Positions 50,401 through 59,414 of a DNA stretch of 64,000 nucleotides are shown in pieces. The stretch covers positions 16,375,001-16,439,000 of the forward strand of contig NC_092674.1 of NCBI RefSeq assembly GCF_964355755.1. The letters are read 5' to 3'. Source of the DNA: Antedon mediterranea. Lineage: Eukaryota; Echinodermata; Crinoidea; Comatulida; Antedonidae. Within the stretch, counting starts at the first letter, position 1, and each line of letters starts with the position of its first letter. Under the pieces are notes generated by a model. It ran no database searches. It saw only the letters and a list, made by a program, of their open reading frames with translations, and was not told where the DNA came from. The translations under genes and the position numbers were made by a program.

Positions 50401-53400
50401 TATACGGTATAAATACGGTATTAAAAAAATACAGATTTGTTTGTACCGATTATCTAAAAAATCTCAATGATTTTCAATTTTTACAATATTATCTGTATCA
50501 TAATCAAACTTAGCCATGATAAGCTTTTCAGTGTGATCACTCTACCGTCATCAGGCCGCCAATTTGTGAATTCACCATAATATCAATCATATTTTCACAA
50601 CTGATTTTCAGATATCAATTCAATTTACTACACATAAACTTCAGGTCAAGGGTCAACATATAAGCACAAAAAAACAAATGCATATGCAGAAACTTTGCAG
50701 GAAATTTTTGAAATGCTCAAAATCAATTTCTAATAAATATTCTCATTCATCCAGGTAGTATTAATATTCTCATTCATCCAGGTAGTATTAATATTCTCAT
50801 TCATCCAGGTAGTATTAATATTCTCATTCATCCAGGTAGTATTAATATTCTCATTCATCCAGGTAGTATTAATATTCTCATTCATCCAGGTAGTATTAAT
50901 ATTAGAAATTCATCCAGGTAGTATTAATATTAGAAATTCATCCAGGTAGTATTAATATTAGAAATTTAAATGTATCTACATGATAAATTCCCATTAACAA
51001 CACACATCACATGAAAGTTAAATAATCGTACACCCTGCAATAGGAAATGTAATCCAAGTTTGTGTTAAAAAGATACCTATTTTGAATCTCTTATAGCTCA
51101 TCACAATCAACGGTGACCCCTAATTTTTTTAATTTATTATGGAAGCCAATGAGTTCTAGATATGATTTAATGTACACATTTGACGTACAAAATGTTATGA
51201 CGTCATCATATGGTCACATTTCTTTTGTCATAAATAATCACATTCAATAGAGCGCTCGCTTATAATGTGCCCGATTGTCTTTCAAATTTTAATATGTACT
51301 TGAAACCATTTGTCTTTATCATAACTTGCCACCATTTTCATTTTGATGACGTCATCCCACCTAAAAAATTAAATACCGTATATTTGAATATCTTACAGCT
51401 TGATGTTTAAAATATGAAATTTAGATATGAATTCATATATAAATTGCGCACATTTTAGTTGAAAAAGATACAAAATGTTGGCAAATTGCCTATTTTTAAT
51501 CTATTACAGTTCCTCAGGAACTAAGGTGACCCCCAATTTTTTAAACTTATTATGCCAGCGGATATGTTGTAGACATGAATTCATGAAAAATGATGTTTTG
51601 ACGTCGTCATATGGCCACGCGAATGGAAAAAATTGGATTTTTTTCTCTTTCTTTATAGCTTATCACTAATGACAAATGAATTGAATTAAATATATTGTAG
51701 AATTTACTATATTAAAGGACAACTTCATGGGTAACCATAGTTTTTTGCAAGATTTATAATTTTACCATGCTGTCACCTTGAATTGGCTGTCAGGTTGCCA
51801 ATGCATCGGAAATCTAACTGTGTTTACTGTTGTTAAGTATATAATTGCTAATTTGTCCTGTATGCAGGCTTAAATTAGCCAATTTTCAATCAATATTTGA
51901 AGGAACAGTTATAATAATCAAACAGACAAAAGAAAGGGAAAAATAATTTTAATTTTTATGATTTATTTTAAATTGTGTTACTAGAAATTCAAGCTTTTAA
52001 AAATTCCTTTAGTAATGTTTGGCATTGATATCTTCAGAGTAATTTAATATCTTGTGTTATGTTTTATGAAGCTTAAACAAGAAGATGATGAAGGGATGCA
52101 AAGTGACCCCAGATGCTCTTTGACTCTACTTAGACTTTCTGTATGGGTTCTTGATCCCAAGCAAAGACTGAAATGGCTAGCCCAACTAGTAGACTACTGT
52201 AAAGGTAAAGATTTTAATCCATGTTAAATTACTTCAGAAAGCTTCATATCATTCTTGTCTAAGATGGTTAACCCAAATGTCTGAGTGTATATTATTATAA
52301 CACACATTTGCAATTTGATTGATTAATTATGCATCCTGTGTCATTCGGCATTAGCCCTACCTAATAGAAAAGGTGATACTTAACATGCTTTAATGCATGT
52401 TCAGCTTTTAGTAAACATTTTGGGAATTTTTGCCATGCGATGTTGTTGACATTTTGAAATCAGCCTATAGTGCACGCTGTCTATTATAATTGTTCTACTT
52501 TGTGTCGAAAGTTTAAAAGAGCACTGCCTAGCTTCCAGGCCTATTATTTGTTAATAATTTACGATGGATAAATTGAATAGATGTGTTATAAAACATATAT
52601 TTTTAGACTTTTATCATTAAAACTAAATCTTGCACTGTATTTTTGACAGTCTCTTGCTTAATGTTTTATTTAGATAAAAAAGGAGGAGCATTATCCTCAG
52701 CCATTCATTCATATGCAATGCATGGTGACCCAGATGTACATGGACTAATGCAACATGTATTGAAACTAGCTGCATACCCAATACAACATTTTATTGATAA
52801 ATGGATTTATGATGGACAATTAGAAGATCGATGTCATGAGGTTAGTTGTTTTTATCGTTAAAAGATATGTACAAACATACAAATGTGGTCTTTAAATAAT
52901 CAGGTTTTTTTTTATTTAAGAGATAATTGAGTCAAAGTTGTCAAATGGCAGCCATTTTTATTTTATGCAAATTAGGTCATTTATAATGACCAGATTGGGT
53001 AGATTTTGGATACAGTACAGCTAATAATTACTGCTTCGTTCCCACGTGTAACCTTTCGTAGCCCACGCGTGGGGCATTGTTGAACCTACGATGTATTGTC
53101 TTTTGATCGCGATCCTATGCGCTCCCACGGAGGCCATTGTTTTTTGATCGCGATTCTAGGAGAGGTATTGTTCTTTGATCGCATTCCCACGCGCTCCCAC
53201 GAGCTCCCACGAAAGGCATTATATTTTGCTTGTGATTCTACGAAACGAATTGTTTCTTGATTGCGTTTCCACGCGCTCCCACGAACGTGTTTTTGGGGTG
53301 AAGATTCTATTGTGTGTGTCATGGTGTAGATGGCTAGGCGAGGAGATCTGTATACAACATACTGTACGTACAGTATACCTTTATGTAGCCTACGGACGAT

Positions 53401-56400
53401 CAGGCATTAACCTCGCGTCGTATAGCCGTTTGTTTTTTAAATGAGCAAATGAGTATATTTTAACGTAGTTGCAATTAAAAATGACGGGAATTAGGCTACA
53501 AATACAGATAATACAGATGATAAATAATTATAGGCCTAGACCTATTCCCATGTAGACTTTGTAGTTGTGAACTTTGTCCTATTACTTCTTAGGAGGTTGA
53601 CACTGACATTTGTATCATGGCTGGTGTTTCTAAATGATTCGTTTCGTTTATTTATTTGACCAGAATAATATCAATATAATAACATACAAAACACCAAATG
53701 GGTAAAATTCGGGGAAATTTTTTAAACAAAAAATAAACTGAAAAATTAATGTAATGCATGTTTTAAAAAGTCAATCATGATTTTCCTCGATAAGCGTACA
53801 GTATAATTGTTACGTTTACGCCAAATATGTAAGGGTAAATCAATGTGTATTATTAGTCATTACAGTCATTCTTAATATGTATTGAAATTTAAATTATCTA
53901 TTGAAATGCGGGGTACAATCATGTTAGTTAACTCCCTAATAATGCACTGTAATTGCTGTCATTTATCATTTCTGGTCAGTAGTAAGCATACGTTCATTCC
54001 ATTTATAATGTCAAAAACGCCATCTCATATCCGATCAAGGATCGTTCGTTACCATCATATGGGGTACAAACTAACAAAGATATTGTAAATCCTACACACT
54101 GAAGGTTATGACGTTCATAAATCGATAATATCAAGAATTATAAAGCGATTTAATAATTTTAAACAAATTAGTGACCGTCCACGATTCGATTTCATAAGCC
54201 ACGTACAAAAGATGAACTGATTTGTGGTATCAAAACGTTTTGGACAACTAACATGACTCCAGAATTATGTCAAACTTATATTAGCCACTTGAGAAAGGTT
54301 ATCCTGGCCGTTATTAGAAGAGAAGGCAAAGCAACCGGATATTGAAGTGTATTCATCGCAAACCAAACAGCCCTTTTCAGGGCTACAAAAATACGAAAGA
54401 AATTTGATAGCATTTACTTGGTCTATTTTTTTTTATTACCACATTACTTATACCCTATATATGTTTTATTTTAAATCTCTTTATCGACACCTTTACGTAC
54501 TGTACATTGTAAGCACAAACCCCAGAAGAACAAATAACAATAGCGGTACTATTATGATAATAATACCTTTTCTTTTTGTAACAATACATAATACAAAGCG
54601 ACGTTTAAAACAATGATAGGCGCAACTGTAATGAAATGAGTCATACTGTTAAATGAAGCTCTTTTTTATCTTTATTATTATTTTCTGTTAGTTAGCAAAA
54701 AATCATTAAATTATAAATACTAAACACTGATGTAAAAGTAATAAACGTTTTGATTTATTAACATTAACGACATACAAAAATATAACATTAATTTATAAAT
54801 ACAGTAAAAGACTAAATTAAAGACAATTTGTAAACGTTTAAATACTAAATAAAATAATTAAACATTATTATACTTAACATTTTAAATGTACTTAATCTTT
54901 AGTTAAATTTTCTAGTGAAGAGAGAGTCTCTTTAAATCGCGTTTTAACATTAATTTATTAACTAAGTAAAAGAAAATATTTAACAATAAAATACTAAATA
55001 AAATTCGGACAATTTGTAAACATTTAAATACTAAATTAAAAAATTAAACATTATTACACTTAAATTTACTTATCTAGTGAAGAGAGTCTCTTTAAATCGC
55101 GTTTTCTGTTTCGTCTAGCAGCATCGAATGAAATTTCACAGGATCTCCATACCTTCTGTTCTAATCCTTTCGCGACTGGAGAATACTTGAAAGTTTGTTG
55201 TCGTACGATATCCATTCGTTCCACGTCCAGTTGTTCTGCATCCCGAGTACCGCTTACGTTGCATCGTAGTCGTTCTTCTTCGGTGAAATAATATCCAAGC
55301 AAATGTTTCGATACTTTCTTCGTGTCTTCGTGGTCGCGTAGAAGTTTTAGAATCAGGTTACGTGGTAGGTCATCTTCTGAGTTTAGTCGTCTTGGTGGGT
55401 GTACGCTGGGTCTTGATGGAGTAGCGGTTGGTGGTGGTGGAGGAGTTTGAATGATTGGTTGTGCTGTCGTCGAAGGTAACCATGGTTGGTGTATCTGCCG
55501 TTGCTGTGGTTCAGGTCGTGATTCAATTGATGATAGTCTTTGGTGAATGGCAAGTAAGTCGGCTGATTGACGGTCAAGTTGGCGTTGTTGGGTAGCTACT
55601 GTGTTGGTCAGAGTTAGATTCGCTGCCTCCAGTTCATGAACCCGATCATTCAACGTGGCTATGGTGATGGCATCAGTGTTCGAGTCGTCGCTGTCCCTCC
55701 ATGCAGTGGCTGATAAAGTGATGTCTTTTCCTGTGTCCTGTTCATATCTGGCTATCATCGTACTCATTTGGTCATCAGCGGTGTTTAAAGGGCACGCGTC
55801 ATATTGCCAATCATCTCCAACGTCGTCAGTCCTTACAACGTCAGTAACAATTTCACGAACACATGCAGCCTGTAAAGAAAAGAAAATAATACATAGAACA
55901 TTATAAAACAAAAACCAATAATGTAAATTAGCGCGCAAGCGTAAGATGAATTTTACGATGAATTGTGGAAAACCACATGTGGATGCAATAAACAATGTGA
56001 TTAATTCTAGTAATTACTGTCAACAAATAGTGGTGGGTCTATGGAAGAAAGCTAAATCTGTATGTAATATAATATCAAATAAGGGAAATAAAACAACTTT
56101 TTAAATTATGGGAATAACATTTAAAAAATGAGTTTTAAAATGTTTAACTTAACTGGTTTCTCAACATTAACAGTCTTCCTCTTCTTTGGTTTCGTTCCAT
56201 AATCATGTTGTTTCTTTCCATCATCTCTATCATCATTCACCACGGCATCATCAGTGTCATCATCATCATCGTTGTCGCTCTGAACCAATTCTCCAGCGAT
56301 GCTTTCGTATTTGACCGTCACGCCAATCGAAGTATTAATCTAAAAAGAAGTAAAAACAACAAAATTTAACAAACATATCAAAATAGTGGAAATGTATACC

Positions 56401-58111
56401 ATAAAAAAAAATCATTGAAAACAACAGGAAATTATATTAATTTATTTATTGATGTGTCAGTCGCCACAAACTATGGAATATTACATGTAGTTTGTAAATG
56501 TTAAAATTAAAATGTAAGGACAAAATTAAAATGCTTGTCCGTTTCAAAAATGGATAATCAATTAAATAACAAGAAAGTAAATAACAAGAATAACATCTTA
56601 CCTCACAAAGAAACGGATTGTTGTTTTCGACAACTAATGGCGGTGATAATTCTCCACTTGGGATGGTTTTACTAAATTTATCTCCACGTTGCAGTGTTCT
56701 TAAAGTTACGTGCGCTGCAGATATGATTCGTCTGCGTAATGCGTAACAAAATCGCTCGCTACCCATGATGAGTTACTGTATCCAGCCCACTGTATCAGTA
56801 TTCGCCTTCTGTCTATTTTTTAAATTTTTCCCGTTAGCCAAATCCCGCATTCCTTATCGATGGCCTGGATGCTGCTCCCAATTTTAAACGTCGACATTTT
56901 GTAAGTGATAGTAAATATTAAATGATGACAAACACCAGTTATCAGCGTGTTTTTATACTTGTTGAGCGGGAACATAAACAAAATCGAAGAACAATATAAT
57001 ACAATAACTGTAGAACATGAATTGTGCGCGCTTGCCGCCCCTCCGAACAATGCCGCACACATCAAACATCCCTTTGTTTTTATGTAACCATAAAAAAAGC
57101 GCCAAAACAAAGAGAGCTGTAAATAATAATAATAATTTACAAAAATCGCAGAACTGAAACTCATGAATGTGTAGCCGACAAAAACTCGCTTATTTTATTT
57201 ATTGAGAAATTGTAATAAAACAAATATAGGACATTTTAAATGATACGCAACGTTTGAGCTACACGGGTTACCGCATTAAAATACAAAATAGAAGCTAGAA
57301 CGTGGGTAACGTTGCAGTAGTTTTTAGCTGTACTGTACATACATCAGGAAAAAAACAAACTTTGCCTTTTGCCTGACTATTTATACCTATCTAAAACTAC
57401 TAATGGACATTACTTCAGTTATGACAGTATTAATGAACACATCTTTATTATAGTTCTTTGTTGCTGCTGACCCTACTGTTAAAGATGTAGGGCTATGGCA
57501 TGAACGCTATTCCCTCCGCAAGTCTATGATTCCATCTTTCCTATCAATGGAACAAGCATCAAAGGTAAATTAAAATTGTCATTATACTGTAATACCAAAT
57601 TAACATTCCTTTCAAAATTTGGATTATCTCATGTTTTACACATTTCATTATTTTTATGATTTATTTTTTCTTTTGGTTTGAACATTTTTCTATTTTTTGT
57701 TTCTCCTTTTTTATTTAAGATAATTTCAGATTTACAATTCTTAAATCCCTCTAGTGATGTTGACTCCATGGCCTCTTGGGGTAGTGTGTTTCAAAAATGG
57801 ATGGTGTCTGGAAAGAAAATACCCTTGTACAATTCTATTCTGGTCTTAGGTATTCTGAACCTCTGGCTGTGACTTTTATTAACAGGTTCTATAAATTGCA
57901 TAAAAGAACACTATATTTATTTGAATTAGTTCAAGAACTGAATTTAAAACTCTTTTGCTATATGAAATAGATAATCATTTACACACAAATTCCATTTAGA
58001 TTTTATTGATTGGAAAATCAATCAACTTTATTCGACAAGTTTGTCATGACCATTCAGTACTTAATGGGCAAAACAAGTTGAATAAAGAAATGTTGAAGAA
58101 AGATCATAGAT
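29408..58111 (+). CDS. TUBGCP3: Gamma-tubulin complex component 3 (first 15 exons, 3' end outside window)
   Basis: GCP3 is a core subunit of the gamma-tubulin ring complex that nucleates microtubules at centrosomes and spindle poles. It pairs with GCP2 in the gamma-tubulin small complex. Fifteen exons join in frame: 29408-29483, 30180-30225, 30748-30809, 31148-31215, 39956-40033, 40181-40325, 42202-42253, 44747-44925, 45502-45620, 48709-48834, 49164-49232, 52072-52204, 52674-52840, 57454-57564, 58000-58111. They give 514 residues; vertebrate GCP3 is about 907. Diagnostic GCP3 sequence includes [51 protein letters not shown] and [16 protein letters not shown]. The N-terminal helical region and most of GRIP1 are present. 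The gamma-tubulin-binding GRIP2 domain must lie downstream. All introns are GT-AG. Introns 4 (8.7 kb), 9, 11, 13 and 15 are swollen by transposons. FQGIDG rather than the GCP2 version supports GCP3. Confidence 0.95.
30180..30225 (+). CDS. TUBGCP3: TUBGCP3 exon 2
   Basis: Acceptor TATTGCAG. Encodes [15 protein letters not shown], matching the QFQYAVRVIGS region of vertebrate GCP3. Donor AGTAG/GTTAGA, phase 2. It is only 46 bases long. Confidence 0.85.
30748..30809 (+). CDS. TUBGCP3: TUBGCP3 exon 3
   Basis: A poly-T tract and TACAG form the acceptor. Encodes [20 protein letters not shown], collinear with [20 protein letters not shown] of vertebrates. Donor AAGT/GTAAGT, phase 1. Confidence 0.9.
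31148..31215 (+). CDS. TUBGCP3: TUBGCP3 exon 4
   Basis: Encodes [20 protein letters not shown] then QEQ, matching the IRQRREADAALFSELHRKL region. Donor ACAG/GTAAAC, phase 0, opening the 8.74-kb intron 4. Confidence 0.85.
32840..32955 (-). repeat. tRNA-like sequence
   Basis: The minus strand has TATGACTCGATGGT (A-box-like) and GAGATCGAGTCTCACC (B-box-like) about 45 bases apart. A full cloverleaf does not form, so this is probably a SINE head or tRNA pseudogene. Confidence 0.35.
34498..34737 (+). repeat. 20-bp minisatellite
   Basis: About 12 tandem copies of GTGAGCAAAGTGATATTGCC with point variants (TTATAATGCC, AATTAATTTTGTC). It lies in TUBGCP3 intron 4. Confidence 0.9.
37014..37694 (-). pseudogene. 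LINE RT C-terminal domain, intact frame
   Basis: 226 codons without interruption, from just after the RT thumb to the stop. The ATG is internal to the original protein. Contains the [20 protein letters not shown] terminal motif typical of CR1/L2-like LINEs. Confidence 0.8.
37873..38334 (-). pseudogene. LINE RT fingers/palm segment
   Basis: A 153-codon frame containing the [26 protein letters not shown] and [13 protein letters not shown] motifs. The frame is lost just before the YADD box, which continues in another frame. Confidence 0.85.
38614..39147 (-). pseudogene. LINE linker between endonuclease and RT
   Basis: A 177-codon frame, Lys/Arg-rich and helical ([40 protein letters not shown]), in the position of the endonuclease-RT linker. 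The N-terminal endonuclease is absent. Confidence 0.7.
39956..40033 (+). CDS. TUBGCP3: TUBGCP3 exon 5
   Basis: Acceptor TTTTTTCGTTACAG. Encodes [20 protein letters not shown], matching VLKNKWSILYLLLSLSEDPR of vertebrates. Donor AAAG/GTATTG, phase 0. Confidence 0.9.
40181..40325 (+). CDS. TUBGCP3: TUBGCP3 exon 6
   Basis: Encodes the low-complexity linker beginning [20 protein letters not shown] and ending SVSSSGI, matching the Ser-rich ...HSTPYY...SSGIS linker of vertebrates. Donor ATAG/GTACAC, phase 1. Confidence 0.9.
40434..42201. other. TUBGCP3 intron 6, fragments only
   Basis: It begins with a SINE-tail-like stretch (GGATTTATAAAGCGCTTTAT near 40460). A fragment of the TTAA-element interior (about 40640-40740) follows. 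From about 40760 to 42201 I see nothing recognisable. Confidence 0.4.
42202..42253 (+). CDS. TUBGCP3: TUBGCP3 exon 7
   Basis: A 52-base exon encoding [17 protein letters not shown], with SGISSI homologous to the vertebrate linker. Acceptor TTTTTTATAG, donor CAAG/GTATGT, phase 2. Confidence 0.85.
42440..43777. mobile_element. hAT-like non-autonomous element, 5-bp target duplication
   Basis: The ends CAGGGCTCGAAATT and AATTTCGAGCCCTG are inverted. Perfect ACAAT duplications flank at 42435-42439 and 43778-43782. Subterminal CTAGCAAAC/GTTTGCTAG motifs repeat at both ends. CAGGG ends suit hAT elements. A 5-bp rather than 8-bp duplication suggests a hAT5-type group. The 1338-bp interior has no transposase frame. 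A partial copy lies at 2960-3980. Confidence 0.8.
43783..44746. other. TUBGCP3 intron 7 remainder, nothing recognised
   Basis: AT-rich intron sequence between the hAT-like element and exon 8. No repeat or coding signal is recognised. Confidence 0.4.
44747..44925 (+). CDS. TUBGCP3: TUBGCP3 exon 8
   Basis: Encodes [20 protein letters not shown] onward to YTIGEDEN. Corresponds to the less conserved linker before the GRIP1 domain. The donor AACT/GTAAGT is strong, phase 1. An open frame reading into the intron (to 45008) is spurious. Confidence 0.85.
45502..45620 (+). CDS. TUBGCP3: TUBGCP3 exon 9 (start of GRIP1)
   Basis: Encodes [20 protein letters not shown] and [17 protein letters not shown], closely matching the vertebrate start of the GRIP1 domain (ILYVFQGIDGK). 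Acceptor ATGATTAG, donor ACAG/GTATGA, phase 0. Confidence 0.95.
46747..47078 (+). repeat. Direct repeat copy 1 (about 330 bp)
   Basis: Runs from GTGAGGTGGGGTGCGTCCGC to GTCGACACACAGTACACG. It is repeated at 47381-47710 with few differences. Confidence 0.85.
47381..47710 (+). repeat. Direct repeat copy 2 (about 330 bp)
   Basis: The second copy of the 46747-47078 unit, about 634 bp downstream. It is followed by the GC-rich closing sequence of the complex. Confidence 0.85.
47751..48708. other. TUBGCP3 intron 9 remainder, nothing recognised
   Basis: AT-rich sequence with no recognisable repeat or coding frame before exon 10. Confidence 0.4.
48709..48834 (+). CDS. TUBGCP3: TUBGCP3 exon 10
   Basis: Encodes [20 protein letters not shown] then KTFGLVGQ, among the most conserved GCP3 segments. 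Acceptor TTTTCTATAG, donor CCAG/GTAAGT, phase 0. Confidence 0.95.
49164..49232 (+). CDS. TUBGCP3: TUBGCP3 exon 11
   Basis: Encodes [20 protein letters not shown] then QAQ, matching [23 protein letters not shown]. Donor ACAG/GTTAGA, phase 0. Confidence 0.95.
49690..50435. mobile_element. Short element with ATACGGTAT blocks at both ends
   Basis: Each end contains GTTTCTGCTG next to clusters of ATACGGTAT and its complement ATACCGTAT. The left cluster alone can form a hairpin (AAAATACGGTAT...ATACCGTATTTT). The roughly 500-bp middle is unlike the ends and non-coding. Borders are approximate. Confidence 0.45.
50500..51700 (-). repeat. Inverse copy of the TGACGTCA-bearing repeat family
   Basis: Blocks TATGACGTCATCATATGG, CATTCAATAGAGCGC and TTTTGATGACGTCATC match 35850-36130 in inverse orientation. 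The 27-bp minisatellite is embedded in it. Confidence 0.55.
50733..50968 (+). repeat. 27-28-bp minisatellite
   Basis: About six copies of ATTAATATTCTCATTCATCC+AGGTAGT (27 bp) are followed by three of a variant with TAGAAATTCATCC (28 bp). The switch between variants is sharp. Confidence 0.9.
52072..52204 (+). CDS. TUBGCP3: TUBGCP3 exon 12
   Basis: Encodes [20 protein letters not shown] and [10 protein letters not shown], matching [29 protein letters not shown]. Acceptor TTTTATGAAG, donor AAAG/GTAAAG, phase 1. Confidence 0.95.
52674..52840 (+). CDS. TUBGCP3: TUBGCP3 exon 13
   Basis: Encodes [20 protein letters not shown] through [17 protein letters not shown], matching the vertebrate KGGELASAVHAYTKTGDPY ... 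RWIYDGELEDTYHE region. Donor TGAG/GTTAGT, phase 0. The nested BEN-domain gene lies in the following intron. Confidence 0.95.
53035..53295 (+). repeat. Modular repeat with CCCACGCGCTCCCACG
   Basis: Units of about 55-60 bp combine (C)CCACGCGCTCCCACGA with GGCATTGTT-type spacers and TTGATCGCGATTC. Copies vary in length. Non-coding, in TUBGCP3 intron 13. Confidence 0.65.
53999..54345 (+). pseudogene. Tc1/mariner transposase remnant, internally deleted
   Basis: The N-terminal helix-turn-helix part is visible: [19 protein letters not shown], then [20 protein letters not shown] and the SDRPR linker. The frame then jumps to the far C-terminus ([29 protein letters not shown]). The catalytic DDE core is missing and there are stops, so it cannot transpose. 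Confidence 0.7.
54782..55110. repeat. 163-bp tandem duplication covering the BEN gene tail
   Basis: The block from ACAATTTGTAAAC through TCTAGTGAAGAGAGTCTCTT and AAATCGCGTTTT occurs twice, 163 bp apart (54911 and 55074). The second copy is the coding end of the BEN gene, so a copy of its last codons and stop lies downstream in its 3' UTR. Confidence 0.8.
55066..56766 (-). CDS. BEN-domain protein, three exons, nested in TUBGCP3 intron 13
   Basis: BEN domains are small helical modules for DNA binding or protein contact, found in chromatin repressors and some mobile elements. Exons on the minus strand: 56602-56766 ([20 protein letters not shown]..., donor GAG/GTAAGA), 56154-56339 (acceptor TTCTTTTTAG) and 55066-55869 (acceptor TTTTCTTTACAG, stop TAA). 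All junctions are phase 0 and the product is 384 residues. Exon 2 has an Asp run ([10 protein letters not shown]) and a basic PKKRK nuclear signal. Exon 3 has a coiled coil (residues about 185-233), a Pro-rich stretch (PPPPP) and the C-terminal BEN domain (about 285-370: [14 protein letters not shown] ... [10 protein letters not shown] ... [14 protein letters not shown]). No stops or frameshifts. The exon 2 donor (CCA/GTTAAG) is the weakest junction. Confidence 0.75.
57454..57564 (+). CDS. TUBGCP3: TUBGCP3 exon 14
   Basis: Encodes [20 protein letters not shown] and [17 protein letters not shown], matching [29 protein letters not shown]. Acceptor TATTATAG, donor AAAG/GTAAAT, phase 0. Confidence 0.95.
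58000..58111 (+). CDS. TUBGCP3: TUBGCP3 exon 15 (last exon in window)
   Basis: Encodes [20 protein letters not shown] and a Lys-rich linker ending KKDHR. It matches [18 protein letters not shown] at the end of GRIP1. Donor AGAT/GTAAGT, phase 1. The next exon is outside the window, beyond the gypsy insertion. Confidence 0.95.
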
Positions 58112-58253
58112 GTAAGTACCAAACAATCTACAATTTGCTTTCTATACTATATTTTTTATACTGGGTGGCCTCTTCAGTCAAAGACTGTATCTTCCAGAGG
58201 ACCCAGTTATGATGAGTAGCTGTGTGTGACAGTTTGTCAAAATTGTAAAATTG
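58112..58253. other. TUBGCP3 intron 15 before gypsy insertion
   Basis: Short unique intron sequence. The gypsy similarity begins at about 58254 in the RT domain, so the RNase H region and 3' LTR are missing at this junction. Confidence 0.4.
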
Positions 58254-59300
58254 TTAAGCTATACATAACTTTAGTTTTAATGAATGGAATGATTCATCTA
58301 ACTCAACATTCCAATTAATAACATTCGGTCTACCCTTCTTAGTACAATCAGACAGTGGAGCAGCAATAGTTACAAAATTATCAATAAATTTACGATAGTA
58401 ACCAACTAACCCCAAAAATGATCGCACTTGTGTTTTATTAGTTGGCTTTACTGCATTTTCAATTGCCTTTACTTTTTCTACCCTTGGTTTTATCTTTCCC
58501 TGTCCTACTACATGTCCCAAAAACTCTACCTCGTCATAACCAGTAAAACTTTTCCTGGGGCGAGCAGTAATGTTTGCATTTTTTAACCGTTTAAATACCT
58601 CCGCAACTTTTCTCATTTGTTCCTCCCAAGTCTCATTGTGGATGAGGATATCATCTATGTAGTTATAACCTTTGTTATACCTTTTAACAATTTACGCATT
58701 ACCCGGCTAAAAGTAGCAGCAGCGTTCACTAGGCCAAAAGGCATCATGTCCTTCATGTATTACAAATGCAGTCAAATGTTTACAATCGGGAGCCATTGAT
58801 ATTTGCCAATATCCTTTACTCAAATCAATTTTTGTAAATTACTGATCTTTAACTAATTGTGCAAACATTTCATCCGGGTCAGGAATAGGCTCCGCATCAA
58901 ACACAGTAATTTTGTTAAGATTTCGCATATCGCAACAAATTCTATTAGACCCAACTGGCTTCTTCACAACGACCACAGGACTAGCATATGCACTACTACT
59001 AGGCGATAGCACTCCCATTCTCAACATCTCCTGCACCTCTTTCCACACATCCACTCTCAAGTTATATGTGATGGGGTATGGTTTAATAGAATTGGTTTAT
59101 GTTCATTAACCACTATCTGATGTTCCCCAAGGTGAGTATGCCCTGGTTTATCTGTCAAAACTTCACAGTATTTGTTAAGCATACTTAAACTTGTTTTTGT
59201 TGTTTTTCATTTAACTTTGGATTAATTTTTACATCACTCACACTTTCACCTTCTCTTGTTGGACCCAACTCAAGCAAATTGTCATTGGCATAACTTTTCA
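58254..59300 (-). pseudogene. pol: gypsy reverse transcriptase, truncated before RNase H
   Basis: The RT copies element RNA to cDNA. From about 59160: TDKPGHTHLGEH lead, WKEVQEMLRMGVLSPSSSAY, ASPVVVVKKP, CCDMRNLNKIT, FTKIDLSKGYWQI-like palm and YIDDIL at 58650-58661. The thumb has EFLGHVVGQGKIKP and RSFLGLVGYYRKFI. Frames shift near 58620-58840. Similarity stops at 58254, before RNase H. Confidence 0.85.
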
Positions 59301-59414
59301 ACTCAGGTGCATCCACAAAGAATGGACTTTGCTCTTCTTAATTACTGAAGTGCAAGCAATATCATATACTCTTTGACAACATGCTACAAGAATGGGTCTA
59401 CGCTTATATTGTCT

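Noticed and set aside
50096-50513. Open frames on both strands around 50.1-50.5 kb
   Set aside because: They overlap each other in a non-coding element with ATACGGTAT repeats and resemble no protein.
54347-54616. 89-codon plus-strand frame after the Tc1 remnant
   Set aside because: No recognisable domain and low-complexity composition; the Tc1 frame ends just before it.
56820-57164. 114-codon minus-strand frame upstream of the BEN gene
   Set aside because: Hydrophobic, biased composition, no splice or family signal; likely chance.
29408-58111. Assignment to TUBGCP2 rather than TUBGCP3
   Set aside because: The [25 protein letters not shown] and LIGKSINF segments and the N-terminal exons are collinear with GCP3.
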